DNA of 64,000 nt from Clostridium facile (GCF_014297275.1 NZ_JACOQK010000001.1:1364001-1428000); one strand, 5' to 3'. Shown: positions 1 to 9,218, numbered from the stretch's first letter. A program made the numbers and translations. Notes: a model not told the origin generated them from the sequence alone.

Positions 1-1
1 G

Positions 2-3000
2 AAGTTCGAGTATGGAGATGACAGGAGACTTACCAAAGCCATTTCTCCAGATGGTTACAATATTTCTTACGACTATACCAGGGATATGAGGGTGAACCGG
101 GTATCTGAAATAACGGAATATGGAACCACTGGAGCGATTGGGCAACGTTTAAGGATTTCTTATCGCAATGGAAATACTACAATTTTTGAAAGCTGTGGTA
201 TGGACGGAAATTTTGATACTCCTGGGGACAATCTTGTTACAACATGTCAGTTTGATAACATGGGTAGAGCAATTAGTGTCTATGACCAGGATGGAAATGC
301 CAATAGTTATCAATATTATTCCGAAGACTTAAAGAGGAATAAATTGAGTTCGGTTGGCAGCACACAGGCAACCGCATGTAACCCAATATTAGATCCTGGA
401 TTTGAGGAGGACAGAGGAAACTGGAAATCCCATGCTGACCAGGCCATTTTATATCATGTAAATTATGTAAATGACCAGGGATATTTCTTAAACACATCAT
501 TAAAAGTGAGTACCGAACAGACCTCAGCAATCTGTGGTTCAGCGCAAAATATTTCCTTGCCTGCTGGTAATTATGTGCTATCCGGATATATCAAAACAGA
601 AAATGTTTCCGGTACTCAAGATAATTCTGGAGCTGCTTTAGTAGCGGTAATCAACGGACAGCCCCACTACTCTACTCCGGTAACTGGGACAACAGATGCA
701 GAGATTGACGGCGGATGGCAGAAGGTTCGGACAAAATTCACCTTGAGTGGAGAAACCATGGTGACAGTCCGTTGTGATTTGGTTCACGCTTCCGGTACAG
801 CTTGGTTTGATTCCATCCAGATTGACCGTGGAGAAACAGATAGTAAGTTTAACTTAATCTACAATCCGAGCTTTGAGGATGGACAATATCATTGGGGCAG
901 TACCATCACCCCGAATGCTGAAATAAAATGGAATGGAAATCACTCTGCTCTAATGGATTCCGGCATTGGCGTGGATAAAAATGTTGGAACAAACATACAG
1001 GTATCCGGCAAAGAAGGAGATATCTATATGTTGAGCGGATGGGTAAAAGCTGACTTAATTCCAAAAGATAGCTCTACCTGTCAGATTGCGGCGGCCGTGA
1101 TTTACAACAACCATGATCCCAAATGGGTATCATTTGATGCAAACAAATATGTAGGGGATTGGCAGTATATCAGTGGTGTTGTATCCACCGATGACAATGA
1201 CCCAAGTACGAACCTTGATTATGTTGCCATCCATGTTTATTTATTTAATTCCAACAATCCAAACCCAATCTACTTTGACGGAATTCAGTTAATCAAGGAC
1301 GATTCCCAAAGTTTTGTCTATGACAATGAAGGAAATTTAGTGTCCGCTGCAACAGCAGCAGATAAATCAGGATTTTCCTATGATGGAAATGATAATATTT
1401 CCAAACTGGTTGATCCAAGTGGACGTTCTTTTGAATATGCGTATGACAAGGACACACAGAATTTAATGTATGCAAAGAATTCCGATGGTGTTGAATACAA
1501 ATTCCACTATGACGCAAATGGAAATCCAACTAATGCGAAAGTATTTGGTGGAGATATGGCAACGGCAGTCCATGCGGGTCAGACCTACCGAATCAGGAAT
1601 AAAGTATCGGGAAAATATTTGGATTTAATCGGAAATCAGGATGTTGATAATGGCAATGTAGCACAGTATGAATACACAGGGCAGCATAATCAGGAATGGA
1701 AACTGGTTGATGCAGGTTCTGGGTTCTTTAAGATTGAAAGCGCCTATGGTTCCCACCGGGTATTGGATTTGGAAGGTGGATCGACAAATGAGGGTGCGAA
1801 TCTGGTTGTTTACCAGAATTCCAATTCCCGCCCAACGCAAAAGTTTAAGTTTAAGGCATTGTCGGACGGAAGCTACCATATTGTAGCGAACACAGATGAT
1901 TTTGAAAAAGTCCTTAATCTGAATAGTAGCGGAACTACCAACGGAACCAACGTTACCATTTGGGGAAGTGGAGTTGACGGAAACAACTACCATTGGTACT
2001 TGGAACCAGTCAATGAGGAGTTTTCCGCAAAACCAGAAGTAGGAAAAACCTATGTGATCCGCTCTCTTGTCAATGGAAAGTATGCGGAAATCAAAAACAG
2101 CGTTACGGATAACACCGCTGAGTTTATTCAGGGTCCATACAGCGCAAACCCGAACCAGATGTTCACGGTAGTACAGGGAACAAAAGATCCAAATACATTT
2201 ATGCTATCTCCGGGACATGCAAAAGATAAGGTGCTTTCTTTAACAGACCATGGTATCTCGTTGGAAGATCCAAATGACCCAACTGGTCAGCAATTGAGCT
2301 TCGAAAAATGCCCGAATGGAAGTTATAAGGTAACACTGGCTAGTATTCCAGAGTTAGCTTGGCGGATTGAACCATTCCAAATTTATGAAGATGGTAAAGA
2401 AATCATTTATTTTGCGACTAGGGAAAACACCGATGTTTATTATCAATGGATATTTGAAGAAGTCAGCGATGTGATGCTTTCCTCTATCCAGTACAATGCA
2501 GATAGCCTCGTGCAATCTACTACAGATAATCGTGGAAATGTCACATCATATACCTATAACAATAATACGAATACCACAGCTAGTGTCACCTCACCAAATG
2601 GACTTACCGTCAATTATACTTATAACCATAATACAGATCAATTATTATCTACTTCGAGTACAATCAATGGAAATAACGTTTCTGTTAATTATGATTATTC
2701 CTATAACAACTTGACGGCTATCCATCACAATGGCTTTACCTACAGCTTTATATATGACGCATTTGGAAATTTAGAAGAAACAAAGGTTGGCAATCAAAGG
2801 TTATCCAGAAACACATATTTAACCAATAACGGTAATTTGGATACGGTACAATATGGAAATGGAGATACCATTAAATATCATTATGATAAATATGGGTATG
2901 AAACGCAACGGGATTATAACGGAACTCCTGCTTATCGATTCCAATATGATACTTCTGGAAATTTAGTAGGATATACCGATTTAACTCAAAATGTTTCTTA

Positions 3001-4816
3001 TCAATATCAGTATGATAAAATCAATCGTAGTATTGGGATGGACTCTACAAATGGCCAAAAATACTATGTCCATTATGATGATAAGAACAGGATTGACTAT
3101 GATATCAGTAAGGTAAATGGTCAATCTGTCAAAACTTCATATCTATATAGCGATACGCAAGCTACCAAACATCCTGATCAAATACAGGGAATCAAAATCA
3201 ATGATACCCAGATATTAGAGTATGAGTATGACACTTTAGCAAGGCTATCGAAAAGGAATTTACAGCTAACAACTCCATTTACTACACAGTATACCTACTT
3301 GCAAGGCAACTCCATTGGGACAACGACAGATTTAATTGAAAGTATAACAAATGGCGATAATAAGCTAAGTTATACTTATGATGAATCTGGTAACATTACA
3401 ACCATATCGGAAAACGGAGAGCTGAAAGCAACTTATCATTACGACAAACTTAGCCAGTTAATCAGGGAAGATAACCTTTATGTAAACAAGACCATCACTT
3501 ACTCCTATGATAACGGTGGAAATCTGTTAAGTGTTACAGAATATCCATATACTATAGGAGATTTAGGCACCGCGACTGCAACTGTTACCTATTCCTATGA
3601 AGATACCAATTGGAAAGACAAATTAACCAATTATAACGGGCAAGCGATTACTTATGATGAAATTGGTAACCCATTACAGTACCGTGATGGAATGAACTTC
3701 ACATGGGAAAAAGGTCGTAGGTTATCTACCATCAATGATAATATTAGCTATCAATACAATTCAGATGGAATTCGTACTCAAAAGATTGTAGATGGAAAAG
3801 TAACGAACTATTATCTAAATGGAAATACCATTTTAACACAGGTCAGTGGGAATGATCGTCTGGACTTTTATTATGACCATTCAGGTTCTGTATTTGGATT
3901 TAATTATAACGGTACAAGCTACTACTATATGTTCAATGCGCAGTTAGACGTAATCGGGATTCTTGACAGCAATGGGAATACAGTGGTAAACTACAGTTAT
4001 GATAGTTGGGGCAATCCAATTTCCATTACAGGCTCAATGGCGGATACGATTGGGCAGCTAAATCCATTCCGTTACCGTAGCTATTACTATGACATTGAGA
4101 GTGGACTGTATTATCTACAAAGCAGATATTACGACCCGGTAGTAAAACGGTTTGTCAACGCTGACGATACCCAGGTCTTCTCAGAAGAACAGGACAATCT
4201 TTTACAATACAACCTATTCTCCTATTGCCTCAATAATCCTGTCAATATGTATGACACAGATGGAGAAGCAGCGGCAAATATTATTGGAGGAATTATAGGC
4301 GGTGTCGCAGGAGCAGCGTTAGGAGTATTGTTGGCGAAACAACTTGGCTTAACAGGATGGAAAAAATGGGCGCTTATATCAGCTGCAACCGTTGGTGGAG
4401 CTGTACTTGGCGCTTTCCTAGGACCTTATATAGCTAAGCTAGGCGGTAAAGTAGCCGCTAAATTAGGTATAAAAACAGCTGCAAAGACCGTAACAGCTTC
4501 TTCTTGGCAACATGCAGAACAAATATTACGTAAAGCATATCGCGGTGTATCACGAGGTATAAACACTCCATTTGGTCGACGTGTTGTTGATTCGTTGAGC
4601 GGAAAGTTTGCTAGAGAAGCAAAATATGGGTATCAGAGTCTTTCAAAATTTATCAAACAAGAAATTGCCAAAGACGCATATTTAATCTCAAGAGGTTATA
4701 GGGTTGAATGGCATTTTTATTGGAGTCAAGTATCCAATAGTGGAGGACCCTCTGGTCCGTTAAGAAAAGCACTGCAAGACGCCGGTATAAAAATTATAGA
4801 ACATTTTAAGAGGTAA
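2..4816 (+). CDS. RHS/YD-repeat polymorphic toxin with nuclease-like C-terminal tip (5' partial)
   Basis: The frame is open from base 2, so the gene starts upstream of the window; the first ATG at 86 is internal and YD-repeat-like residues precede it. In order: YD repeats; two jelly-roll CBM-like blocks (about nt 390-835 and 860-1290, each with an NPxFE-type opening); more YD repeats; two tandem ricin-type beta-trefoil-like blocks (about 1570-2020 and 2030-2460, with an NQEW motif); a long run of YD repeats; the RHS core (about 3960-4260, GLYYLQSRYYDP); a hydrophobic Gly/Ala segment (4270-4480); and a variable tip. The tip has an Asp in VVDS followed by an EAK (ExK) motif and a VEWHFYW strand, matching restriction-endonuclease-fold nuclease toxins of RHS proteins. 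The RHS shell would encapsulate and deliver the tip. Nuclease activity is inferred from motif; the RHS assignment is certain. Confidence 0.93.
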   Translation, partial: KFEYGDDRRLTKAISPDGYNISYDYTRDMRVNRVSEITEYGTTGAIGQRLRISYRNGNTTIFESCGMDGNFDTPGDNLVTTCQFDNMGRAISVYDQDGNANSYQYYSEDLKRNKLSSVGSTQATACNPILDPGFEEDRGNWKSHADQAILYHVNYVNDQGYFLNTSLKVSTEQTSAICGSAQNISLPAGNYVLSGYIKTENVSGTQDNSGAALVAVINGQPHYSTPVTGTTDAEIDGGWQKVRTKFTLSGETMVTVRCDLVHASGTAWFDSIQIDRGETDSKFNLIYNPSFEDGQYHWGSTITPNAEIKWNGNHSALMDSGIGVDKNVGTNIQVSGKEGDIYMLSGWVKADLIPKDSSTCQIAAAVIYNNHDPKWVSFDANKYVGDWQYISGVVSTDDNDPSTNLDYVAIHVYLFNSNNPNPIYFDGIQLIKDDSQSFVYDNEGNLVSAATAADKSGFSYDGNDNISKLVDPSGRSFEYAYDKDTQNLMYAKNSDGVEYKFHYDANGNPTNAKVFGGDMATAVHAGQTYRIRNKVSGKYLDLIGNQDVDNGNVAQYEYTGQHNQEWKLVDAGSGFFKIESAYGSHRVLDLEGGSTNEGANLVVYQNSNSRPTQKFKFKALSDGSYHIVANTDDFEKVLNLNSSGTTNGTNVTIWGSGVDGNNYHWYLEPVNEEFSAKPEVGKTYVIRSLVNGKYAEIKNSVTDNTAEFIQGPYSANPNQMFTVVQGTKDPNTFMLSPGHAKDKVLSLTDHGISLEDPNDPTGQQLSFEKCPNGSYKVTLASIPELAWRIEPFQIYEDGKEIIYFATRENTDVYYQWIFEEVSDVMLSSIQYNADSLVQSTTDNRGNVTSYTYNNNTNTTASVTSPNGLTVNYTYNHNTDQLLSTSSTINGNNVSVNYDYSYNNLTAIHHNGFTYSFIYDAFGNLEETKVGNQRLSRNTYLTNNGNLDTVQYGNGDTIKYHYDKYGYETQRDYNGTPAYRFQYDTSGNLVGYTDLTQNVSYQYQYDKINRSIGMDSTNGQKYYVHYDDKNRIDYDISKVNGQSVKTSYLYSDTQATKHPDQIQGIKINDTQILEYEYDTLARLSKRNLQLTTPFTTQYTYLQGNSIGTTTDLIESITNGDNKLSYTYDESGNITTISENGELKATYHYDKLSQLIREDNLYVNKTITYSYDNGGNLLSVTEYPYTIGDLGTATATVTYSYEDTNWKDKLTNYNGQAITYDEIGNPLQYRDGMNFTWEKGRRLSTINDNISYQYNSDGIRTQKIVDGKVTNYYLNGNTILTQVSGNDRLDFYYDHSGSVFGFNYNGTSYYYMFNAQLDVIGILDSNGNTVVNYSYDSWGNPISITGSMADTIGQLNPFRYRSYYYDIESGLYYLQSRYYDPVVKRFVNADDTQVFSEEQDNLLQYNLFSYCLNNPVNMYDTDGEAAANIIGGIIGGVAGAALGVLLAKQLGLTGWKKWALISAATVGGAVLGAFLGPYIAKLGGKVAAKLGIKTAAKTVTASSWQHAEQILRKAYRGVSRGINTPFGRRVVDSLSGKFAREAKYGYQSLSKFIKQEIAKDAYLISRGYRVEWHFYWSQVSNSGGPSGPLRKALQDAGIKIIEHFKR

Positions 4817-4819
4817 GCC

Positions 4820-5485
4820 ATGAAAATTTCAGAAAATCAAAAGAATTATATACCTTTAATTATTCCAATTGATAAACCATATGAAAAATTGAGCCCTTCG
4901 GAAGCAAAATCATATTTTGATTGGTTTGTTGATCATATAGATGAACGTTCAGAATACATTAAACAAAAAGTATCTAAAGATCTAAATATACCTATTGAAA
5001 CTCTTAACTTTTCGATGGAATCTTTAATATATATTTGGAGGTGGTTTTTAAAAGTTGCTGAATTAACAAAAACCCCAAAAAATGTATTAAAAGAGCTTCA
5101 AAAGGAAATGAAAGCGAATGGCGAACCCGATGAGTTTATTGAAGATATGGTTCGTGAACATAGTTTAGAATTAAGTATTTTTTCACATTATGTCATTCGA
5201 GATATAGGTATGTATGTAGGTAAAATGTTTATAACAAATTTTTGTACACTTAGGTGGGATTATCATACTAACATAGAACAAGATTCATTTGCAAATATAC
5301 CTCAAATATTCGGATTTGTTGATTCTACTTATAACCCACCATTTGAAATGCAGTTTGATCCTATCCATTTTACTGAAATGCAAGCATCAAACCTCTTTGA
5401 TAATACCCAAAATGAAAATGATCTTTATAATGTATGCAAACTTTGGACTCAATGGATACCAAATTCAAAGATTAAAAAAACTTAA
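4820..5485 (+). CDS. Probable immunity protein for the RHS nuclease tip
   Basis: A 221-residue soluble protein starting 3 bp after the RHS stop, so almost certainly co-translated with the toxin. It has no signal peptide or membrane segment, as expected for protection against a cytoplasmic nuclease. The sequence is rich in aromatic and acidic residues and looks alpha-helical in the first two thirds. I do not recognise a named family. The immunity role rests on position alone: a single short gene directly behind a variable toxin tip is the normal arrangement. A hairpin (5494-5529) follows its stop by 8 bp and closes the toxin-immunity unit. Confidence 0.7.
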   Translation: MKISENQKNYIPLIIPIDKPYEKLSPSEAKSYFDWFVDHIDERSEYIKQKVSKDLNIPIETLNFSMESLIYIWRWFLKVAELTKTPKNVLKELQKEMKANGEPDEFIEDMVREHSLELSIFSHYVIRDIGMYVGKMFITNFCTLRWDYHTNIEQDSFANIPQIFGFVDSTYNPPFEMQFDPIHFTEMQASNLFDNTQNENDLYNVCKLWTQWIPNSKIKKT

Positions 5486-5493
5486 ATTTCATA

Positions 5494-5529
5494 AACAAAG
5501 TACTATACCAGCTGGTATAGTACTTTGTT
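5494..5529. repeat. Cassette-border hairpin H1 (perfect 36-bp palindrome)
   Basis: A perfect inverted repeat with 18-bp arms and no loop; the core is AGTACTATACCA and its complement. The 3' flank is not T-rich, so it is a weak terminator at best. The same core (AGTAC-K-AT ... AT-M-GTACT) recurs at 6317, 7668 and 9364, each time at the 3' side of a toxin/immunity unit. Confidence 0.9.
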
Positions 5530-5666
5530 ATTCTGGTGAATCAGCACAAGACTTTACAAATAGAATTTTATCTGAAAAATATGGTAAAGGAAACTATAGA
5601 AAAGGGGCAGACTCAGAATATAGTAAAATAAAAAAATGGGCGCATAGAACTTTAGGGTTAAAATAG
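5530..5666 (+). pseudogene. Orphan RHS toxin C-terminal tail (fragment)
   Basis: Directly after the H1 palindrome, an open frame encodes about 44 residues ending KKWAHRTLGLK, with the pattern KYGKGNY then GADSEYSKIKKW. This resembles the extreme C-terminus of a common RHS/WapA-type toxin tip (GNYxxGxxSEYxxIKKW). There is no RHS core, start codon or ribosome binding site of its own; the frame merely continues back through the palindrome into the end of the upstream immunity gene. It is therefore a displaced 3' remnant of an older tip, not an expressed gene. Family assignment is from recalled motif resemblance. Confidence 0.6.
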
Positions 5667-5676
5667 GAGGAATATC

Positions 5677-5895
5677 ATGTTTGTATATCAATTAAATCAT
5701 AAACGAAAAGTAGAGTATGATAATAAAGAACAAAAATGGATTTATAGTTCAGCAAGAATAGGATATTATTCTACTAGAGAAAAGGCAGAAAAAACGATAG
5801 AAAAATATAAAACAATTGAGGGGTTTAGAGATTATCCGGATGATTTTGTGATTGAAGAATACGAAGTGGATTTTGATGATTTTGATTTTATATAG
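5677..5895 (+). CDS. Small acidic protein, candidate immunity protein (copy 1)
   Basis: 72 residues with ribosome binding site AGGAGG at 5665-5670, just behind the orphan toxin tail. The pattern YSTREKAEKTIEKYK ... YPDDFVIEEYEVD matches a small family (I believe DUF7336) often seen next to RHS toxin ends. It is paralogous to the next gene: both share YSTREKAE, a short helix, then a DDF-x-I-x-EY strand and an acidic tail. The likely role is immunity to the toxin whose tail lies upstream; the tandem copy suggests variants against related toxins. The function is inferred from context only. Confidence 0.6.
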   Translation: MFVYQLNHKRKVEYDNKEQKWIYSSARIGYYSTREKAEKTIEKYKTIEGFRDYPDDFVIEEYEVDFDDFDFI

Positions 5896-5907
5896 GGGGA
5901 AGACGCT

Positions 5908-6129
5908 ATGAAGTCAATTTTCGAATTAACACATTTTTATGAAGATGAAGATGGCTATGATATCGTAACAGATATTGCGGTATATTCTACCAGAGAAAAA
6001 GCGGAACAGGCTTTAGAAAAATTTAAAAAACACCCTAAATTTATCGATCATCCAGATGATTTTAATATTGATGAATATCGATTGGATGAAGACAATTGGA
6101 CGGAAGGATTCTTTACTTATGAATGGTAA
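5908..6129 (+). CDS. Small acidic protein, candidate immunity protein (copy 2)
   Basis: 73 residues, starting 12 bp after copy 1 with GGGGGA as ribosome binding site (5894-5899). It shares VYSTREKAEQALEKFK and HPDDFNIDEYRLD with copy 1 and ends in an acidic/aromatic tail (DNWTEGFF). The two are clearly a tandem duplication that has since diverged. Together with the upstream toxin tail they form the second tip/immunity unit, which is closed by hairpin H2 at 6317. No catalytic motif is seen; the immunity role is inference. Confidence 0.6.
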   Translation: MKSIFELTHFYEDEDGYDIVTDIAVYSTREKAEQALEKFKKHPKFIDHPDDFNIDEYRLDEDNWTEGFFTYEW

Positions 6130-6316
6130 ATATGTTATAGAAGAATGTATAATTCGTTTTCGGAGCAAGCGATGATAACATTTACATTTGTTCATAAGAA
6201 TGATATTTTATCTGGCGAAGCACAAGTACGATTGCTATGATTGAAAATAACAATCTATATTTGATATGGATCAAGCCTGCCGTTATTTAAAAAAGTAGAT
6301 ATACTAAATATTTGAC

Positions 6317-6352
6317 AAAAAAGTACGATGCCAATTGGTATCGTACTTTTTT
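6317..6352 (+). repeat. Cassette-border hairpin H2, terminator-like
   Basis: 18-bp arms with a single G-T mismatch and no loop, ending in six T residues, so it can act as an intrinsic terminator. Bases 6313-6351 are identical over 39 bp to 9360-9398 (H4). It lies between the second immunity gene and the RHS core of the next orphan tip. The 185 bp in front of it (6130-6316) hold no convincing gene. Confidence 0.85.
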
Positions 6353-6362
6353 CTAATTTTAA

Positions 6363-7177
6363 GCATTCTTGACAGCAATGGAAATATAGTAGTAAACTAT
6401 ACTTATGATAGTTGGGGAAATCCAATTTCCATTACAGGCTCAATGGCGGATACGATAGGTCAGTTAAATCCATTCCGTTTCCGCAGCTATTACTATGACA
6501 CCGAGAGTGGACTGTATTATCTGCAAAGTAGATATTACGATCCAGTTGTAAAACGGTTTATTAATGCAGATGAAATTGCAGGCGTAGTCGGAGATATCAA
6601 CAGTCATAATTTGTATTCTTATTGTCTTAATAATCCAATTAATATGAGTGATTCAAATGGTAATTGGCCAAAATGGGTTACTGGTATCGTTAATTGGGTG
6701 AATGATAAAATCATTAAGCCTATTAAGAAATTTGTCAAGGATGTCATTGAGGATATTAAGAATTATGATAAAAATAATAAGAGTGAAAAAAAGGTTTTAG
6801 AATCAAATTATTTTTCATCCTATAAAGGAGTGCCAGTCATTAGAACTAATATGGAACGATCAGGATCATTCGGAGCTATGTTTATATCGCGATCCGCCAA
6901 GAAAGACCCACACCCTAAAGATCTTGTCCGTCATGAATATGGGCATACTCGACAGTTAAAACAAATGGGCGTTATTAATTATGCTTTATGCATTGGTATA
7001 CCGTCTTGGCAAAAATAGGGAAGCGGAGATTATTATAGCAAACCGTGGGAAATTACTGCTGATATTTATGGCGGGGTAGAATCTAGAGAGCATTTAAAGA
7101 GCGATATTGATACAGGATTTGATTATTTAGTGGCAAGTGAAAAAATAGGAGCATTTGTGTGGATGTTTATTGAATAG
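6363..7177 (+). pseudogene. Orphan RHS tip with HEYGH metallopeptidase toxin domain, internal TAG
   Basis: Begins immediately behind hairpin H2 with a copy of the RHS core (roughly 88% identical by eye to 3960-4165) and has no start codon with a ribosome binding site, so it is silent unless recombined onto the full RHS gene. After the core (SYCLNNPINM) comes a linker and then a zincin-like domain: RHEYGHTRQ supplies the HExxH zinc site and PWEITADIYGG a possible third ligand Glu. An in-frame TAG at 7016-7018 separates these two parts; the same frame runs on coherently to a second TAG at 7175-7177. Loss of the stop would restore an intact domain. The partner is the lipoprotein that follows. 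Confidence 0.75.
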
Positions 7178-7190
7178 GAGTGATGAAAAA

Positions 7191-7658
7191 ATGAAGAACA
7201 GAGTTCTCGCCTTGAAAAGGATGATCTTGGTAATAACTTTGTTATGTACGATTGTATTCTTTACTTCTTGTACAGCAAGAAAAATGAAAGACTATTATTC
7301 ACAAAAAGACAATTATATAACAGCCACAGGTACCATATCCCATATTGCGTATAGTGATGGAAAAGATATTCTATATTACGGATTTTCAAATGTAATTTAT
7401 CCATCGAATATGAATTATCATTTCGAATATTACAATTTCAAAGTTGTTGGTGAAAACTTTCAAATTCTCCATGAGCAAAATATAGACGAAAAAGTAAATA
7501 TGGGAGACGAAGTTACTTTTATAGCTGCACCAGAATATTTTTATGATGGATATGCAATACCTATTGTTTCTATATCAGTAAATGGTGAATGTTTATTGGA
7601 ATTTGAAGAAGGATATGCCAACTTATTAGAATGGTTGAAAACAACACCTATATATTGA
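7191..7658 (+). CDS. Small lipoprotein, candidate immunity protein for the metallopeptidase tip
   Basis: 155 residues from the ATG at 7191, chosen because GGAG (7177-7180) sits at the right distance and the product then begins with a lipoprotein signal: basic MKNR, a hydrophobic core and the lipobox FTSC. The mature part is about 130 residues, acidic, with many Tyr/Phe and predicted beta strands. Placed 13 bp behind the metallopeptidase tip and 9 bp before hairpin H3, it fits the immunity slot. Membrane anchoring would place it outside the cytoplasm, which suits neutralising a peptidase before or during entry. No family recognised. Confidence 0.65.
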   Translation: MKNRVLALKRMILVITLLCTIVFFTSCTARKMKDYYSQKDNYITATGTISHIAYSDGKDILYYGFSNVIYPSNMNYHFEYYNFKVVGENFQILHEQNIDEKVNMGDEVTFIAAPEYFYDGYAIPIVSISVNGECLLEFEEGYANLLEWLKTTPIY

Positions 7659-7667
7659 GTGAGATTG

Positions 7668-7700
7668 AAAAGAGTACTATTGTATGATAGTACTCTTTTT
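7668..7700 (+). repeat. Cassette-border hairpin H3, terminator-like
   Basis: Arms 7668-7680 and 7687-7699 pair perfectly (AAAAGAGTACTAT against its complement) around a 6-nt loop, followed by T residues. The GTACTAT/ATAGTAC core matches H1. It lies between the lipoprotein gene and the RHS core of the third orphan tip. Confidence 0.85.
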
Positions 7701-7702
7701 AT

Positions 7703-8506
7703 CCAGCATCTACCACAGGTTCATTAGCGGATACGATTGGGCAGTTAAATCCATTCCGTTATCGTGGTTATTACTATGATACCGAGAGCGGACTGTATTA
7801 TCTGCAAAATAGATATTATGACCCATTAGTAAAAAGATTTATTAATTGCGATACTATTGCTGGTAATACGGGAGCAATTGATTCTCATAACACATATTCG
7901 TATTGCAAAAATAATCCTATTAATAATACTGACACTAATGGACAATCGTGCTTCAAATTCTTAATGAAGGTAGTTACAAAATACATTGCTAGACCAATAG
8001 TAAATGCAATAAAATCCGTTGCTAAAAAACAAAGTTGGACAAAATCTTTTGGAGGATCTATATCAGGTGCAATTGGTCCTTTTATTGGAAATGTAACAGC
8101 AGGGCTAGTGATGGATTCTCAAGGACGTATAGGTTATCAAAAAGGAGTTTCTGGAGGTTTTTCTAACCAAAGATCAGCTAGATCTGTATCAGCTGGATTT
8201 TATAGTTCGTCTTCTAATGTTCCAGATATAAGACATGAAATAGAAGAATCTTATTTATTAGGGGGATCGGCAACGGTACCTATTCCTGCAGAACCACCAA
8301 TTCCTATTACGATTGGTATGGATGGGACTATCCAAGTTGATAGAGAGGGTAACACCTTTTTAGGAGAAAGCACAAATGTAGGTATAAGTTATCCTCCAAC
8401 TCTTTCGAGTGAAGCACATGTAATGTGGTCAGAATCAGATACACAATATTTATTTAACATTTACGAAGAGTTAGATAAGTACTATACAATGATAGAGGAA
8501 TGGTAA
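7703..8506 (+). pseudogene. Orphan RHS tip, glycine-rich toxin domain of unknown type
   Basis: An open frame without start codon or ribosome binding site begins at H3, enters the RHS core at about 7715 (SLADTIGQLNPF, GLYYLQNRYYDP) and continues unbroken to 8506. Behind SYCKNNPINN the variable part has a basic amphipathic stretch (about 7960-8040), a Gly-rich hydrophobic segment (SGAIGPFIGNVTAGLVMD), a Ser/Gly-rich part with alternating beta pattern, a Pro-rich link and an acidic end. This could be a pore-forming or barrel-like toxin, but no motif establishes it. An internal ATG at 7964 has no good ribosome binding site and would drop the core. It is a displaced, probably silent tip whose frame is intact. 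Confidence 0.7.
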
Positions 8507-8507
8507 T

Positions 8508-9218
8508 ATGAATCGAATAATCTCTTGTTTTATTTTGTTGTTGGGTTTATTATTTATATTTCCATCGACAGCATTTGCTTTTCAAAGTAATTTAAAAACG
8601 TCAGAAATCAGTCAAAAAAATCAAGATAAAATATGGAATAATTTAGATCTCCACATTTCAACTGAAAAACCAGAAAAAAAACCAATCCCTGATTGGTTTG
8701 CTGTTTCAGAAAATGGATGGATAGCAATTAGCAGCCTTGGTGACCCGAATGCTATTTCAGTTTATAATCAAAATGGTGAATTTCAATGTATCATTTATAT
8801 TGACACTAACACAGATGTTAAACTTGATTGGAAGAAAAACAATTTAGTTTTAATCTTTGGTATAACTACAATTATGGTTGAAATAGACTTACAAGGGAAA
8901 CTAATTGATATGGTATATTTATTGACTAATGATGACGAGACTGATCAATATTACTATGAGTATTTGACACGAGAAACTCAGGTAGTAAATGGAGTAACCT
9001 ATCGACTTCAAAATTCTTCAAAAATTTTGGATCGCATGTTGTTTGTTGATAAAAATCAATTAGTAAAGATAAATCCAGATGGAGAAGAAATAATTCTTTA
9101 CGATGCAACAATAGAACAAAAATCCTTTTTTTACATCAAGGTTGTAATTATAATAACTATTTTAGGAGTATGTGCAATAACATTTATTCCTAAATTAATT
9201 AAATTATGTAAATCTTGA
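8508..9218 (+). CDS. Membrane-anchored candidate immunity protein
   Basis: 236 residues. The ATG lies one base after the orphan-tip stop, implying translational coupling. It has an N-terminal signal peptide (hydrophobic core to about residue 25, AFA cleavage site), an extracytoplasmic domain of about 180 residues with repeated short beta patterns (WFAVSENGWIAIS, ISVYNQNGEFQCI, reminiscent of propeller blades), and a C-terminal membrane segment (about residues 208-228) with a basic tail. This topology fits an immunity protein guarding the outer membrane face against a membrane-active toxin. No family recognised; role inferred from position. Confidence 0.65.
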   Translation: MNRIISCFILLLGLLFIFPSTAFAFQSNLKTSEISQKNQDKIWNNLDLHISTEKPEKKPIPDWFAVSENGWIAISSLGDPNAISVYNQNGEFQCIIYIDTNTDVKLDWKKNNLVLIFGITTIMVEIDLQGKLIDMVYLLTNDDETDQYYYEYLTRETQVVNGVTYRLQNSSKILDRMLFVDKNQLVKINPDGEEIILYDATIEQKSFFYIKVVIIITILGVCAITFIPKLIKLCKS

